Source of the DNA: Rhizonema sp. PD37
GTDB taxonomy: Bacteria > Cyanobacteriota > Cyanobacteriia > Cyanobacteriales > Nostocaceae
DNA length: 53,595 nt
Assembly: GCA_029379215.1 (NCBI GenBank)
Contig: JAQYWO010000022.1
Coordinates: forward strand, 1-53,595
Direction: 5' to 3'
This document shows, piece by piece, positions 41,223 to 51,117 of the stretch. The position numbers and the translations under genes are program-made. Under the pieces are notes generated by a model. It searched no databases, was not told the origin of the DNA, and was given only the letters and a program-made list of their open reading frames with translations. Position 1 is the stretch's first letter, and every line of letters starts with the position of its first letter.

Positions 41223-43577
41223 TTAAAAGTTAGTTTTTTGCCGATATAACTTTGCTGTGTCTTGCTTTTTAGAGTGAGGGTTTATATAAGACACAGTATT
41301 TCTGTAATTTTTTTGAGTGCGCTCTAACCGATTCAAGATCCGGGTAATGAGTTGTGATTCGACAATTGGTTTCTCCACATAGTCATCAGCCCCCACTGCA
41401 TAAACTTCATGTAGTGTTTCTGTATCTGAACAGACAGAGAGAAATATCACGGGCAACTGATTCCAACGAGTGTCATTACGTACTGCTTGGCAAAGTTCAA
41501 TACCGCTAAAATCTGGCATCCTAATGTCTAAAACGAGCAAATCGGGGATAGCCACTTCTAATACCTGCCAAAATTTGTGAGGGTATTGCAATGTAGTGAC
41601 TTGGAATCCTTTAGGTAACAGCAAAGTTTTGACATGATTTAGTACTATAGGATCGTCATCCACAACCATTACTTTAGCTTTCGTGGTAGAGTTATGGTTG
41701 AGTGCTGTCTTCACAACAGAAAGCACCTGAACAACACTCATAGTTTTATGTAAAAAGCAATATGCTCCCAAACGTGCGGCTTCTACTCGTTGACACAATT
41801 GATTGGATGAGCTAAAAACTATCACAGGAATTTCCGGCTTATCCTCGGTTAATTCACGAATGAACGTTATACTCTTGTCCTGTGAGTCGAGCAAGGAGAG
41901 ATCGAGTAAGATAACATCAGGGGGATGCTCAGTAACTAAGCGTCTTGCAGCTATCAAGCTTGTGGCTTCCTCTACCTCCAAATCCCAAGCGCTCGCCTCC
42001 ACTTTTATTCGTTCTCTCATCACAATATCGTCGTCAATTATCAGCAGTCGCGCTAATTGTATAGAGGCAGAAGGAATCACTGGTATAGTTGACTGCTGTA
42101 GCAATTGTTTTAGTAATGTTATTAATTCTTCAAACTTTTCCAACTGTAACGTTATGCTTTGCCGCCCAGATGTCAAGACTTGTAGCAACAGTTCAATTTC
42201 TCCCGCGACTTTTGAACCTTCAGGCAACCCTAAACACTCCAAAGATCCAACTAAGTAATGGGCTGCTGCCTGTGCTTCGGACAATAAGTAGCTATCTGGG
42301 CTTGTGGTTGATAAGTTTACAAGCGCCTGCTCAAATAACTCTATCTGGTTTTCTAAGTCAATGTGTTTCAACTCTTCCTTTATTCTTGTAACCATAGCCC
42401 TGTTGTTCACCTCGGCTTGGTACTTTTCTTGGAATTGGGGAGATAAAAGAGATGAATAAATAATTTCTCCCTCTACTCGCGGTTGTCCACTTGTTACCAG
42501 ATATTCTGTCTCAAATACCTGAGGGGGCAATATTTTTTTCAAGCGTTTGATTGATGTCTCTAACTTCTCCATCCGTAATGTCACATTTTGCTTGAGACTT
42601 ATCAAACTTTGCAGGCACAGTTCAATTTGCCTTGCTACTTTTGAACCTTCAAGCAAGCCGTAACACCCTAAAGAGCCAGCTAAGCGGTGGGCTTCCGCCT
42701 GTGCTTCATTCAGTAGTTGGATATTTAAAGTTTTCTTTGATGAGTGTGCTTGCACCTGATGAAATAAGTCAAGCTTTTCTTTCAAGCTCTCTTTATACTC
42801 CTCCCACATTGTATTTACCACAGCCATAACCTTTGCCTCAGCTGTGTGCTTTTCTGTGTGCTTTTCTGCTGGCTTTACTTTTCCTTGTCCCTTTGTAGAC
42901 TTATTCTTTTTGTTAAGCCGATAGCCAAATCCGTAAACTGTCTCAATCAAATCTGCGGTTATACCCACGGCTTTCAGCTTCTGCCGCAAACCCTTAATTT
43001 GAGTTGTCACAGCTTCCTCCCCTGGAATTTCTGAGGATAACCAAATGCGATCTAGCAAAGCAGTTCGGCTAAAAATTCTACAAGGGTTGCGCAGAAAAAG
43101 CTCTAGCAAACTATACTCTTTAGGGGTAAGGCGCAGAAGCTTGCTGTCATAGGTGACTTCCCTAGTGTTGAAGTTAAGGTGTAAGTTTTCCCAAGTTAGT
43201 ACCGTAGGTAAAACTTCCCGTCCCCGTCGCAGTAACGCTCGAATTCGAGCAATTAATTCGCTCGTTTCAAACGGCTTGATGACATAATCATCTGCTCCCA
43301 CGTCTAAGCTCATGACACGAGTTGTGGTGCTGTCGTTGGCAGTCAGCATCAGGATGGGCATTTGATAACCCTCCGAGCGCAATTGTTGACAAAGACTAAT
43401 ACCATCCAGTTTGGGCAGCATGACATCCAGCAAAAGAAGGTCATAATCAAACGCTTTGACAAATTCCAGCCCAGTTTGACCATCGTTTGCTATCTCAACC
43501 TGGTAGTTATAAGCAGTGAGTGCTTTTTCTAGAATTGAAGCAATAGATTGATCGTCTTCTATCAATAAAATTTTCAT
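41223..43577 (-). CDS. OmpR-type response regulator with two Hpt and two extra receiver domains
   Basis: A 784-residue protein. Receiver 1 (Asp51, Lys101) and a winged-helix DNA-binding domain (to about 222, ETVYGFGYRL) form an OmpR/PhoB-type regulator. A charged linker, then Hpt 1 (His297 in AEAHRLAGSLG) and Hpt 2 (His440 in AAHYLVGSLE), receiver 2 (Asp559, Lys611) and receiver 3 (Asp684, Lys736) follow. Thus all elements of a phosphorelay are joined to a transcription factor. It starts 60 bases upstream of the kinase gene (same strand), which is its probable partner. The two Hpt regions are alike and probably arose by duplication. Confidence 0.9.
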   Translation of the reverse strand: MKILLIEDDQSIASILEKALTAYNYQVEIANDGQTGLEFVKAFDYDLLLLDVMLPKLDGISLCQQLRSEGYQMPILMLTANDSTTTRVMSLDVGADDYVIKPFETSELIARIRALLRRGREVLPTVLTWENLHLNFNTREVTYDSKLLRLTPKEYSLLELFLRNPCRIFSRTALLDRIWLSSEIPGEEAVTTQIKGLRQKLKAVGITADLIETVYGFGYRLNKKNKSTKGQGKVKPAEKHTEKHTAEAKVMAVVNTMWEEYKESLKEKLDLFHQVQAHSSKKTLNIQLLNEAQAEAHRLAGSLGCYGLLEGSKVARQIELCLQSLISLKQNVTLRMEKLETSIKRLKKILPPQVFETEYLVTSGQPRVEGEIIYSSLLSPQFQEKYQAEVNNRAMVTRIKEELKHIDLENQIELFEQALVNLSTTSPDSYLLSEAQAAAHYLVGSLECLGLPEGSKVAGEIELLLQVLTSGRQSITLQLEKFEELITLLKQLLQQSTIPVIPSASIQLARLLIIDDDIVMRERIKVEASAWDLEVEEATSLIAARRLVTEHPPDVILLDLSLLDSQDKSITFIRELTEDKPEIPVIVFSSSNQLCQRVEAARLGAYCFLHKTMSVVQVLSVVKTALNHNSTTKAKVMVVDDDPIVLNHVKTLLLPKGFQVTTLQYPHKFWQVLEVAIPDLLVLDIRMPDFSGIELCQAVRNDTRWNQLPVIFLSVCSDTETLHEVYAVGADDYVEKPIVESQLITRILNRLERTQKNYRNTVSYINPHSKKQDTAKLYRQKTNF

Positions 43578-43968
43578 GCAAGATTTTTCATTTATGCGGT
43601 GTTAACTCTTGCTCCAATATAAATAAAGTCAAAACTAATCTTCTTAAAACTAGTTGTGTTTTTGATAAAGTCATAATCAGTCTAAAAGTTTACTCGGCAG
43701 CTATACACTCATGTCAACCCTATTTAGAAATAAAATATAGCTAATTACATACCTCTTTAGAGGTATGTAATTAGCTATATCGACGAGAGCGAATCATCAG
43801 TCTCTCTAAAAATGAAGCAAGTCCACGATATACGCAATTTTGATTCATTGCAGTTGATATAAGACTTGAGTAGTCTCTCCATCCTGTCTTACTCTTTGTA
43901 GAAGATAAATAGAAATAGTACATACGTCAGATAAAGAGTTTTTAAGGTCATACCGAGTATGTTAAATT
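43578..43968. other. leader of the regulator gene with a perfect hairpin
   Basis: The 391-base stretch between the 51-residue ORF and the regulator gene holds the 22-bp palindrome at 43735-43780 and nothing else recognisable. The promoter of the regulator gene is probably between 43577 and 43735. Confidence 0.45.
43735..43780 (-). terminator. strong hairpin, terminator-like on the minus strand
   Basis: Bases 43735-43756 are the exact reverse complement of 43759-43780, a perfect 22-bp stem with a 2-base centre. The core is TTACATACCTCT/AGAGGTATGTAA. On the minus strand the stem ends in ATATTTTATTTC, so it reads as a rho-independent terminator placed after the small Cys/His ORF (ends 43969) and ahead of the regulator gene. 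Confidence 0.65.
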
Positions 43969-44124
43969 TTAGAGCCTGCCTTTACAAGCGCTGGGACACA
44001 AACAGCTCTTTCCTTCATTTATAGTGACAAACACGTACCAATGGCTACTAAAGTGATGATTTTCGCCGCAATACATGTGACGAGTAGCAACAGCGACTTG
44101 CTCACCTAATGGGACTTTGGGCAT
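43969..44124 (-). CDS. 51-residue Cys/His-rich small protein of unknown function
   Basis: An unbroken frame from ATG 44124 encodes MPKVPLGEQVAVATRHMYCG, then ENHHFSSHWYVFVTINEGK, then SCLCPSACKGRL. The spacing Cys, HH, His, then C-x-C-x3-C suggests a small zinc or iron site. Amino acid choice is protein-like and the frame is followed, 189 bases on, by a strong terminator-like hairpin on the same strand, which supports transcription. No clear Shine-Dalgarno sequence is seen. I do not recognise the family; function is unknown. It sits upstream of the phosphorelay genes. Confidence 0.6.
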   Translation of the reverse strand: MPKVPLGEQVAVATRHMYCGENHHFSSHWYVFVTINEGKSCLCPSACKGRL

Positions 44125-44923
44125 AACTACTGAAAACTATCTCTAACGTTGTCTTGTCAGGCAATATCATTCTTGGTAAATTTAAAGTGCCAATTTTTAC
44201 ATTTGTAGCTTAAGTTCAGGTATGTAGTACAGACCAGATTATTGAAAGTATTCGGCTAAGTCGTAGCCTTTAAGTCACAATCTAGTGTATTACTACAAAT
44301 TTATCAGAAAAGTTAAAAAGTAGACTAGTTAACTAATTAAAGTTTCAACTAAGAATCCCTAATTCGGAACATTATCAAGTTAATAAATGCTTATTTATTA
44401 ACTATAATAATGTATAAAGATATTTTTTGTAAGTAAGAACGAATACGCATTTATCTTAGTCAAGTTAGTCAAATCAAGCACTTATTATGTCAAAAGTAGG
44501 ATATTATATTGGTTTAATTAGATAATTTGAATTGAGTATAAATAAAGTATGAGCAGGGCAAATATTACAGAAGTTTTGATAAGTGATCAGCTATCTATGC
44601 CAACATCGGAAACTGATTGAGATCAAGGGGAAGAGCGATCGCACAAAAAATACCGGAATGCCAAATGAAAATATTTTTCAAGTATAGGTGATAGTATTAA
44701 CTACTTTGAGAGAGCGTTGAACTCGTATTGAGCGTGCTTCATAAAAATAATTAGCATTAACAATTGATAAACCCTAGCGTGAAGTCTGCTGGATAGAAGA
44801 TTCACTCATGTGTGAGCTTCAAAACGAAGCTCACGCCTTGGTTGCTGACTTCTGCTGAGCGCTCCGTTCGCGCGAAGTCTCGAATAGTGAGAGTACTCAC
44901 ATAGAACAAAGCCAAGCAATCTA

Positions 44924-45036
44924 AGTAGGTGGGCATGAAAAATTGTCGTTGAGGTAAGGCATCCGGCTAAAGGGAAGAGAGTTTTAATCAAGTTTATGTT
45001 TCGTTACATACCTTGAAATTACAGTGCCTACCTACT
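44924..45036. repeat. MITE-like element R2, copy 2 (TA-flanked)
   Basis: Same ends as 32184-32311 (AGTAGGTGGGCA / TGCCTACCTACT), flanked by TA at 44922-44923 and 45037-45038. The two copies agree closely outside a 10- versus 25-base central segment. Confidence 0.75.
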
Positions 45037-45080
45037 TACAATGAAAGGCTTCCAAACGAGCGTCAGGAGCGTCACCCGAA

Positions 45081-45247
45081 GGGTGAGCTTTAAGCCGAAT
45101 GGCACGCTCTAAAACCTAAAAAGGGGCTGACACACCAGACGCGGTGACGCCGTGACGCGCTTAAAATTCTATCTCCGCGTCACTGTTTCTCCCCTCTTGG
45201 CGTCAGTCTCAACCCTAAACTTCGTGCCATTCGCTTTAAGCCCACCC
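45081..45247. repeat. imperfect inverted-repeat element upstream of rpsO
   Basis: The outer arms of about 24 bases (GAATGGCAC on the left, GTGCCATTC on the right, with GGGTG/CACCC at the edges) pair imperfectly across about 120 bases. No frame is conserved. It may be another MITE. Confidence 0.5.
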
Positions 45248-45397
45248 TGCATATGATTCTCTTTCCTCTTACATAGCTGCCCTCCGCCTTTCTTCGTAAG
45301 CCAATCCTCAACACTTACGGTCACAGTGAACATACATCTTGATAGCTATGATAATATGGGAAACTGCCGCATAAACCTAGAAAAAATTAATTGGATC

Positions 45398-45667
45398 ATG
45401 GCTCTCAAGCAACTGCGCAAACAAGAGATAATTTCAAACTACCAAGTTCACGAAACGGACACTGGCTCTGCTGACGTGCAAATCGCTATGTTGACTGAGC
45501 GCATTAACCGCCTCAGCGAACATCTCCAAGCGAATAAGAAAGATCATTCTTCCCGGCGAGGTTTATTAAAACTGATCGGTCAGCGTAAGCGTCTTTTGGC
45601 TTATATTCAGAAAGGAAGCCGAGAACACTATCAAGCTTTAATCGGTCGTCTTGGTATTCGTGGATAG
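45398..45667 (+). CDS. rpsO: 30S ribosomal protein S15
   Basis: The 89-residue product from the ATG at 45398 has the exact length of S15; the frame stays open to 45326 but upstream residues are not S15-like. The core [26 protein letters not shown] and [23 protein letters not shown] is unmistakable. S15 binds 16S rRNA at the three-way junction of the central domain early in 30S assembly. The adjacent pam68-like gene starts 12 bases after its stop, so they are co-transcribed, as in other cyanobacteria. Confidence 0.97.
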   Translation: MALKQLRKQEIISNYQVHETDTGSADVQIAMLTERINRLSEHLQANKKDHSSRRGLLKLIGQRKRLLAYIQKGSREHYQALIGRLGIRG

Positions 45668-45679
45668 GAATTAATACCT

Positions 45680-46147
45680 ATGTCTGCTGAATCTGATCGC
45701 AATCGCTTGCCTTTTGAACCAAACAAAAAGCGCCAAAAATCTCCGCCGGCTAAGACTAGTCCCTCAGCTACAAAGCAACAATCAACGGCTAAGGATCGCA
45801 AACAGCCTCCTTTTACAAAAGAAGAAATGGCAGTTCCGCAGGTTATTAGCCAGCGGATGATCCGAAGAGTGGGTGTGTTTTCTGGTATACCAACAGCTTT
45901 GGGTATTACCACTTTGGTTGTTAGCTATCTGCTTTTAGTCTACGCCAAAATCAAACTGCCTTCTATGGCTGTGTTACTGGTGAACATGGGACTATTTGGG
46001 TTAGGGGTACTGGGAATCACCTATGGTGTTCTCTCAGCCTCTTGGGATGAAGATAGAGTCGGCGGTTGGTTGGGTTGGAAGGAGTTCACAACTAATTGGG
46101 GAAGGATGGTGGCAGTTTGGCGCGAAAGTCGGCAGAAGAATGTATGA
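45680..46147 (+). CDS. pam68: PAM68-family photosystem II assembly protein (DUF3464)
   Basis: A 155-residue protein. The N-terminal third is charged and flexible (RLPFEPNKKRQK..., then PPFTKEEMAVPQVISQRMIRRV), typical of the family. Two transmembrane helices follow (about residues 66-90 and 95-115), and the tail has SASWDEDRVGGWLGWKEF. PAM68 assists early photosystem II assembly in the thylakoid membrane. The link with rpsO is conserved in cyanobacteria. A 9-bp hairpin (46261-46280) lies downstream. Confidence 0.9.
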   Translation: MSAESDRNRLPFEPNKKRQKSPPAKTSPSATKQQSTAKDRKQPPFTKEEMAVPQVISQRMIRRVGVFSGIPTALGITTLVVSYLLLVYAKIKLPSMAVLLVNMGLFGLGVLGITYGVLSASWDEDRVGGWLGWKEFTTNWGRMVAVWRESRQKNV

Positions 46148-46782
46148 CGAATGGCGCTCCGGTATGAAATGACTACAATATTAGGTATATTCTTAAGAAA
46201 ATGTTGAAGTTGAAGTCTTCAGCTACGCTGCTATGCTGTCGGCAGCTATGAATCACGTCACCCACTCTTCAAAGAGTGGGACTTAATTAAGAAAGCCTTG
46301 GATCTCTCATGATCTATCTCATACCAGGATTTTTTAGCGTATTGGGCTTTGTACCTACGAGTTAAGTTTTTGTTAATAATCCTTGACAAAAGAAAGGCAG
46401 CTATTTCGCTCGTCAGCTATTAATCTCAGCAAATTATGTTATTTAAATCACTTGATACGGATAGGAATCGCGCCCATTAAAACAATAAAAATGTTAACAC
46501 CGAAACGCTTAGCGTCGGCACAAAGAGCGCGTCCTAGTTTCAATCCTACTTTGGAAGGCGTACTGTAATCGTAGAGTTACAAATGCCTCCAATAAGCAGC
46601 AAAGCTGAATTTAAGTTTTCGCTCCTTCAATATTACTAATTAAAAACATATACTGATTTTTTCACATAATATTGAGTTGCAAAACTATTGAGCGCTATAT
46701 TTTATTAGTTAATAGTGAACGCATAGCTCAAAGCTATTGACTTTTTAACTGACAACTATATCAACTAAGCAGGGACTAAAGC
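46148..46782. other. intergenic region, no gene seen
   Basis: 635 bases between the pam68-like gene and aroF. Only a hairpin at 46261-46280 stands out; short frames lack protein-like features. Confidence 0.4.
46261..46280. terminator. 9-bp hairpin after pam68
   Basis: CCCACTCTT and AAGAGTGGG pair perfectly around CA, with ACTTAATTAA following. It is either a weak terminator of the rpsO-pam68 transcript or the end hairpin of a lost IS200/IS605-type element. Confidence 0.4.
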
Positions 46783-47841
46783 ATGATTGTAGTAATGAAA
46801 GTAGGTTCCCCTGAAGCAGAAATTACTCGTATTAGCGACGAATTTAGCACTTGGGGACTCACACCAGAAAAAATTGTTGGTCAGCACAAGGTGGTGATTG
46901 GTCTTGTTGGTGAAACCGCCCTCCTCGATCCGCGACAACTTCAGGAAATTAGCCCTTGGATTGAGCAAGTGCTGCGGGTAGAAAAGCCCTACAAACGAGC
47001 TAGCCGCCAGTTCCGTCATGGGGAAGCTTCTGAGGTGGTGGTTAAGACTCCCAACGGACCTGTTGTTTTTGGAGAACACCATCCCATTGTAGTGATTGCA
47101 GGTCCCTGCTCGGTTGAAAATGAAGAAATGATTGTCGAGACGGCACAGCGTGTAAAAGCAGCTGGAGCGACAATGTTGCGCGGTGGAGCCTACAAACCTC
47201 GGACTTCGCCTTACGCCTTCCAAGGACATGGTGAGAGTGCTTTGGAATTATTGGCAAAGGCACGGGAAGTGACTGGACTGGGTATTATTACAGAAGTCAT
47301 GGACAGCAGCGACTTGGAGCGAATCGCGGACGTAGCGGATGTGATTCAGGTTGGGGCAAGGAATATGCAGAATTTCTCCCTACTCAAAAAAGTAGGAGCG
47401 CAGTCGAAACCAGTTTTCCTGAAGCGAGGAATGTCTGCAACCATTGAGGAGTGGTTGATGGCTGCAGAATATATTTTGGCAGCAGGAAATCCTCATGTGA
47501 TTTTGTGCGAGAGGGGAATTCGGACTTTTGACCAAAAGTATACCCGAAATACCTTAGATATATCAGTAGTACCTGTGTTACGAAACCTAACTCACTTACC
47601 GATCGCGATCGACCCCAGCCACGGTACAGGTTGGTCCACATACGTACCTTCAATGTCAATGGCCGCGATCGCTGCTGGAACTGATTGCTTGATGATCGAG
47701 GTTCATCCCAACCCTGCTAAAGCCATGTCTGATGGTCCCCAATCTCTTACTCCAGAGCGTTTCGACCGCTTGATGCAAGAACTAGCAGTGATGGGTAAGG
47801 CAGTGAATCGCTGGCAGCAACCTGCGATCGCTTTAGCATAA
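46783..47841 (+). CDS. aroF: 3-deoxy-7-phosphoheptulonate synthase (DAHP synthase, type I beta)
   Basis: A 352-residue enzyme. The N-terminal ferredoxin-like domain (about 1-70) is the allosteric or substrate-gating part in this class. The barrel begins VVIAGPCSVENEEMI, and conserved motifs include LRGGAYKPRTSPYAFQG, QVGARNMQNFSLL, KPVFLKRG and AIDPSHGTG (metal and phosphate binding). It condenses phosphoenolpyruvate and erythrose 4-phosphate as the first step of the shikimate pathway in the cytosol. A lone gene; HIP1 octamers lie inside it. Confidence 0.95.
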   Translation: MIVVMKVGSPEAEITRISDEFSTWGLTPEKIVGQHKVVIGLVGETALLDPRQLQEISPWIEQVLRVEKPYKRASRQFRHGEASEVVVKTPNGPVVFGEHHPIVVIAGPCSVENEEMIVETAQRVKAAGATMLRGGAYKPRTSPYAFQGHGESALELLAKAREVTGLGIITEVMDSSDLERIADVADVIQVGARNMQNFSLLKKVGAQSKPVFLKRGMSATIEEWLMAAEYILAAGNPHVILCERGIRTFDQKYTRNTLDISVVPVLRNLTHLPIAIDPSHGTGWSTYVPSMSMAAIAAGTDCLMIEVHPNPAKAMSDGPQSLTPERFDRLMQELAVMGKAVNRWQQPAIALA

Positions 47842-47936
47842 GTGTATGAGTTTTAAGTTTTGAGGGGTGAAGCATTACCGTTTGGTTAGCTTCACCGCTT
47901 TTTAGTTTTTAATTTTTTCGTGGTAATTGATGATTA

Positions 47937-47969
47937 AAATCTCTCCGGGCTTTTAAGCCGGAGATTCAA
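47937..47969 (+). terminator. hairpin after aroF
   Basis: AATCTC...CCGG..CTT and AAGCCGGAGATT pair with small bulges, about 95 bases past the aroF stop. TTTTT comes eleven bases later. It could instead be an IS605-like end hairpin, since TTCAAG follows the stem. Confidence 0.4.
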
Positions 47970-48054
47970 GCTTTTTAACATTCCCCATACAACTCATGTC
48001 AGGGGTTTCTGTCGAATCTCCGCGCATATCCGACTGTCAGACAAATAAATTTGG

Positions 48055-48486
48055 TCAGTCTATATAATCCGTTGTGATTTTATTAACATTTTCACTATTA
48101 TCTCGTGAAGAGACTGGACGCTCACCATCAATATTAAGTGATCTTTCTACCTTAAAAGTGCTTGGGTCAATCGGACGCTTGCCATCTAAGTTCAATGTTT
48201 CATTATAAGGGAGATGATTGTCGGCAATCGGGCGCTTACCATCTATTTCATAAATTTCCTGAACTCCAATATCACTCTTGGCAATTGGACGCTGACCATC
48301 TATATTGGCAGTACGTTCCACCTCAAAAGAACTAGGGTCAATCGGACGGTGCCCATCTATGTCAAGTGTTTTCCCAACATGTTCATGTTCTCCAGACCCC
48401 TTTTGGACAATGACATCGGCTTTACTCACAAGATGCTCGTCACGGTTTGTAGTAATATCTCGTTTTTCTGTATTATCAGTACTCAT
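48055..48486 (-). CDS. protein of five tandem 19-residue IDGxRPI repeats
   Basis: A 143-residue, very hydrophilic protein. The units are exactly 19 residues long: TLDIDGHRPIDPSSFEVER, TANIDGQRPIAKSDIGVQE, IYEIDGKRPIADNHLPYNE, TLNLDGKRPIDPSTFKVER and SLNIDGERPVSSRDNSENV. Each contains (I/L)DGxRP(I/V) flanked by acidic and polar residues. It has no signal peptide, no cysteines and no known domain. The first and fourth repeats are most alike. The repeat could bind a ligand, metal or DNA, or be a structural solenoid; I cannot assign it. It is flanked by aroF and obgE. Confidence 0.75.
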   Translation of the reverse strand: MSTDNTEKRDITTNRDEHLVSKADVIVQKGSGEHEHVGKTLDIDGHRPIDPSSFEVERTANIDGQRPIAKSDIGVQEIYEIDGKRPIADNHLPYNETLNLDGKRPIDPSTFKVERSLNIDGERPVSSRDNSENVNKITTDYID

Positions 48487-48978
48487 TTTTTTATCTTTGT
48501 TGAACTATCACAATCCTATCTGATTTGTGAGCTTTGTAACAGATAAAGCCCTAACTGCTGTCAGTTTGCTCCGCCGATTCATCTATGACAGGTTAAGTTC
48601 ATGAATAATTTGCCAATAAGCACTCTTTGCTTAAAAATAGGCAAAAAATGAGGTATAAAATAAAACTATTCACATGGCGATACGAATGGCAGGCATCGCC
48701 TCATATTTCAAAGCATCATTCGTTTTGACAATAAAAACTCAGTATTAAGAAAAATTTAATACTTCACAAATTTTTTTATTTATAGCGTAATTACTATTGA
48801 CAAAAATGATTTTCTTTTAACATGTGACGAATGCAGCCGATTGAGTTTTTAGATGAATGAAGAAAAACTCTCATGCACATCTGGGAAGTTGCCGCCAGTG
48901 GTTTTCACAGGGACGAGACTATATATGTTATGCCGCCCATAAGCAACAAACTCTTGCCATTTGGAGTACTCAAATGCG
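48487..48978. other. intergenic region, no gene seen
   Basis: About 490 AT-rich bases that lie between the repeat-protein gene start (-) and the obgE stop (-). It probably contains the promoter of the repeat-protein gene. Confidence 0.4.
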
Positions 48979-50028
<1,050 letters not shown>

Positions 50029-50142
50029 TTAGTTCTTGGTTGTTAGTTGTACACACTAAATACTAACCAATAACGACTAACTCCAGTACAGGCACTCCCG
50101 GACTCGCAAAGCCTCCTTCCTCTCTCCTGTCTCTTGTCTTCC

Positions 50143-50817
50143 TTAAATAAATGCTGAAACATCTTCCCCGCAATTATCCGCAAGAAAACATAGGGCACGA
50201 AAACGCAAGCCCACAAGTTGTTCGTAAAGCGGGTTGATTTTGCACAAAGGTGGAATGTGAACGGTCTTGCTTTTAAATAAGGTAATATCCCGAGCAAAGG
50301 GACACTGGGAAGGAATCATTTTACATAAAAAGCGGGCGACTGTGGGGTCTTGAATGTCAAGCTTGTCCAGCCATTCTCGGAGGATTTCCAGTATTTGACG
50401 TTTAGGTAAGACAGGTGTAGCTAGTTGCTGAGTTTTGACTGGCTGTGGGTTTTCTAAAGTATGACGGAGGGCTTGCAGAATATCATCTGGCTGTTCTAGA
50501 ACTTTACACAACTGCTGCAAGTGCTCGTCTTCGCTTTGAGAATATGTCCCGTCAGCGATCGCTACCATAACTGCTGTGCGTAAGAAATTTTCTGCAGCTT
50601 TTGTCCCTTTACCCAAAACGACAGCTAATTCCTCGGGTTCAATTGGATTGAGTAACTCCAAATTTATGTCGTTTGAGAGTTCATCTTTAGCGATCGCCGC
50701 AATGACTTGCTGTTCTTGGACATCAAAATCACCATCTGCCCAAGCAATAGTCAACAGTCCGCGTAGCCAAGCGGCAATTTGTGCGCTGGTATAGGGAGAT
50801 TGAACAAGACTAGTCAT
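50143..50817 (-). CDS. TerB-like domain fused to a Mo-nitrogenase C-terminal-type domain
   Basis: A 224-residue protein from the ATG at 50817 (GAGG six bases before). The N-terminal half is TerB-like: LRGLLTIAWADGDFDVQEQQVIAAIA, and later VMVAIADGTYSQSEDEHLQQL, which give two acidic metal-binding helices. The C-terminal half (about residues 145-224) is the Mo-dependent nitrogenase C-terminal domain: DPTVARFLCKMIPSQCPFARDI, HIPPLCKINPLYEQLVGLRFRALCFLADNCGED. The conserved Cys residues may hold a cofactor. Nitrogen-fixing cyanobacteria carry relatives. Role is unknown; together with modBC it points to molybdenum handling. Confidence 0.8.
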   Translation of the reverse strand: MTSLVQSPYTSAQIAAWLRGLLTIAWADGDFDVQEQQVIAAIAKDELSNDINLELLNPIEPEELAVVLGKGTKAAENFLRTAVMVAIADGTYSQSEDEHLQQLCKVLEQPDDILQALRHTLENPQPVKTQQLATPVLPKRQILEILREWLDKLDIQDPTVARFLCKMIPSQCPFARDITLFKSKTVHIPPLCKINPLYEQLVGLRFRALCFLADNCGEDVSAFI

Positions 50818-51117
50818 ATCATGCCTCAATATTTTCTCTTGTCCATACTAGCTTGCGCTCAATAAGCAGATTGTGGTGGTTATTGCAAACTCCTTAAGGA
50901 AGAATTTGATATTTGCTACGTCGCCTAAATCTATAACAGAACATAATGAAAACTTTATAATTAAAACTTATTTTCGCTGAAAATGTGCCCCTTATTGAGT
51001 ATCAGATTACCAATGCAATTTCATCTCATAGGCGGAACTATACACTATACAAAAGTGTAATTGCTGCCTCAACGGTAAAATAAAGGGCACCGCTCATGAG
51101 TAGGTGACGGATCTCTC
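50818..51117. other. intergenic region, no gene seen
   Basis: 300 bases between the TerB/Mo-nitro gene and the coiled-coil TPR gene; AT-rich, without clear structure. Confidence 0.35.

Larger units (their letters stand above)
44125..45397. other. long repeat-rich gap before rpsO
   Basis: About 1.27 kb without a recognisable gene. It contains an R2 MITE (44924-45036), a 167-bp inverted-repeat structure (45081-45247) and AT-rich sequence. The promoter for rpsO lies near its right end. Confidence 0.45.

Noticed and set aside
46383..46568. 61-codon ORF before aroF
   Set aside because: No motif and no ribosome site; codon use unlike the neighbouring genes.
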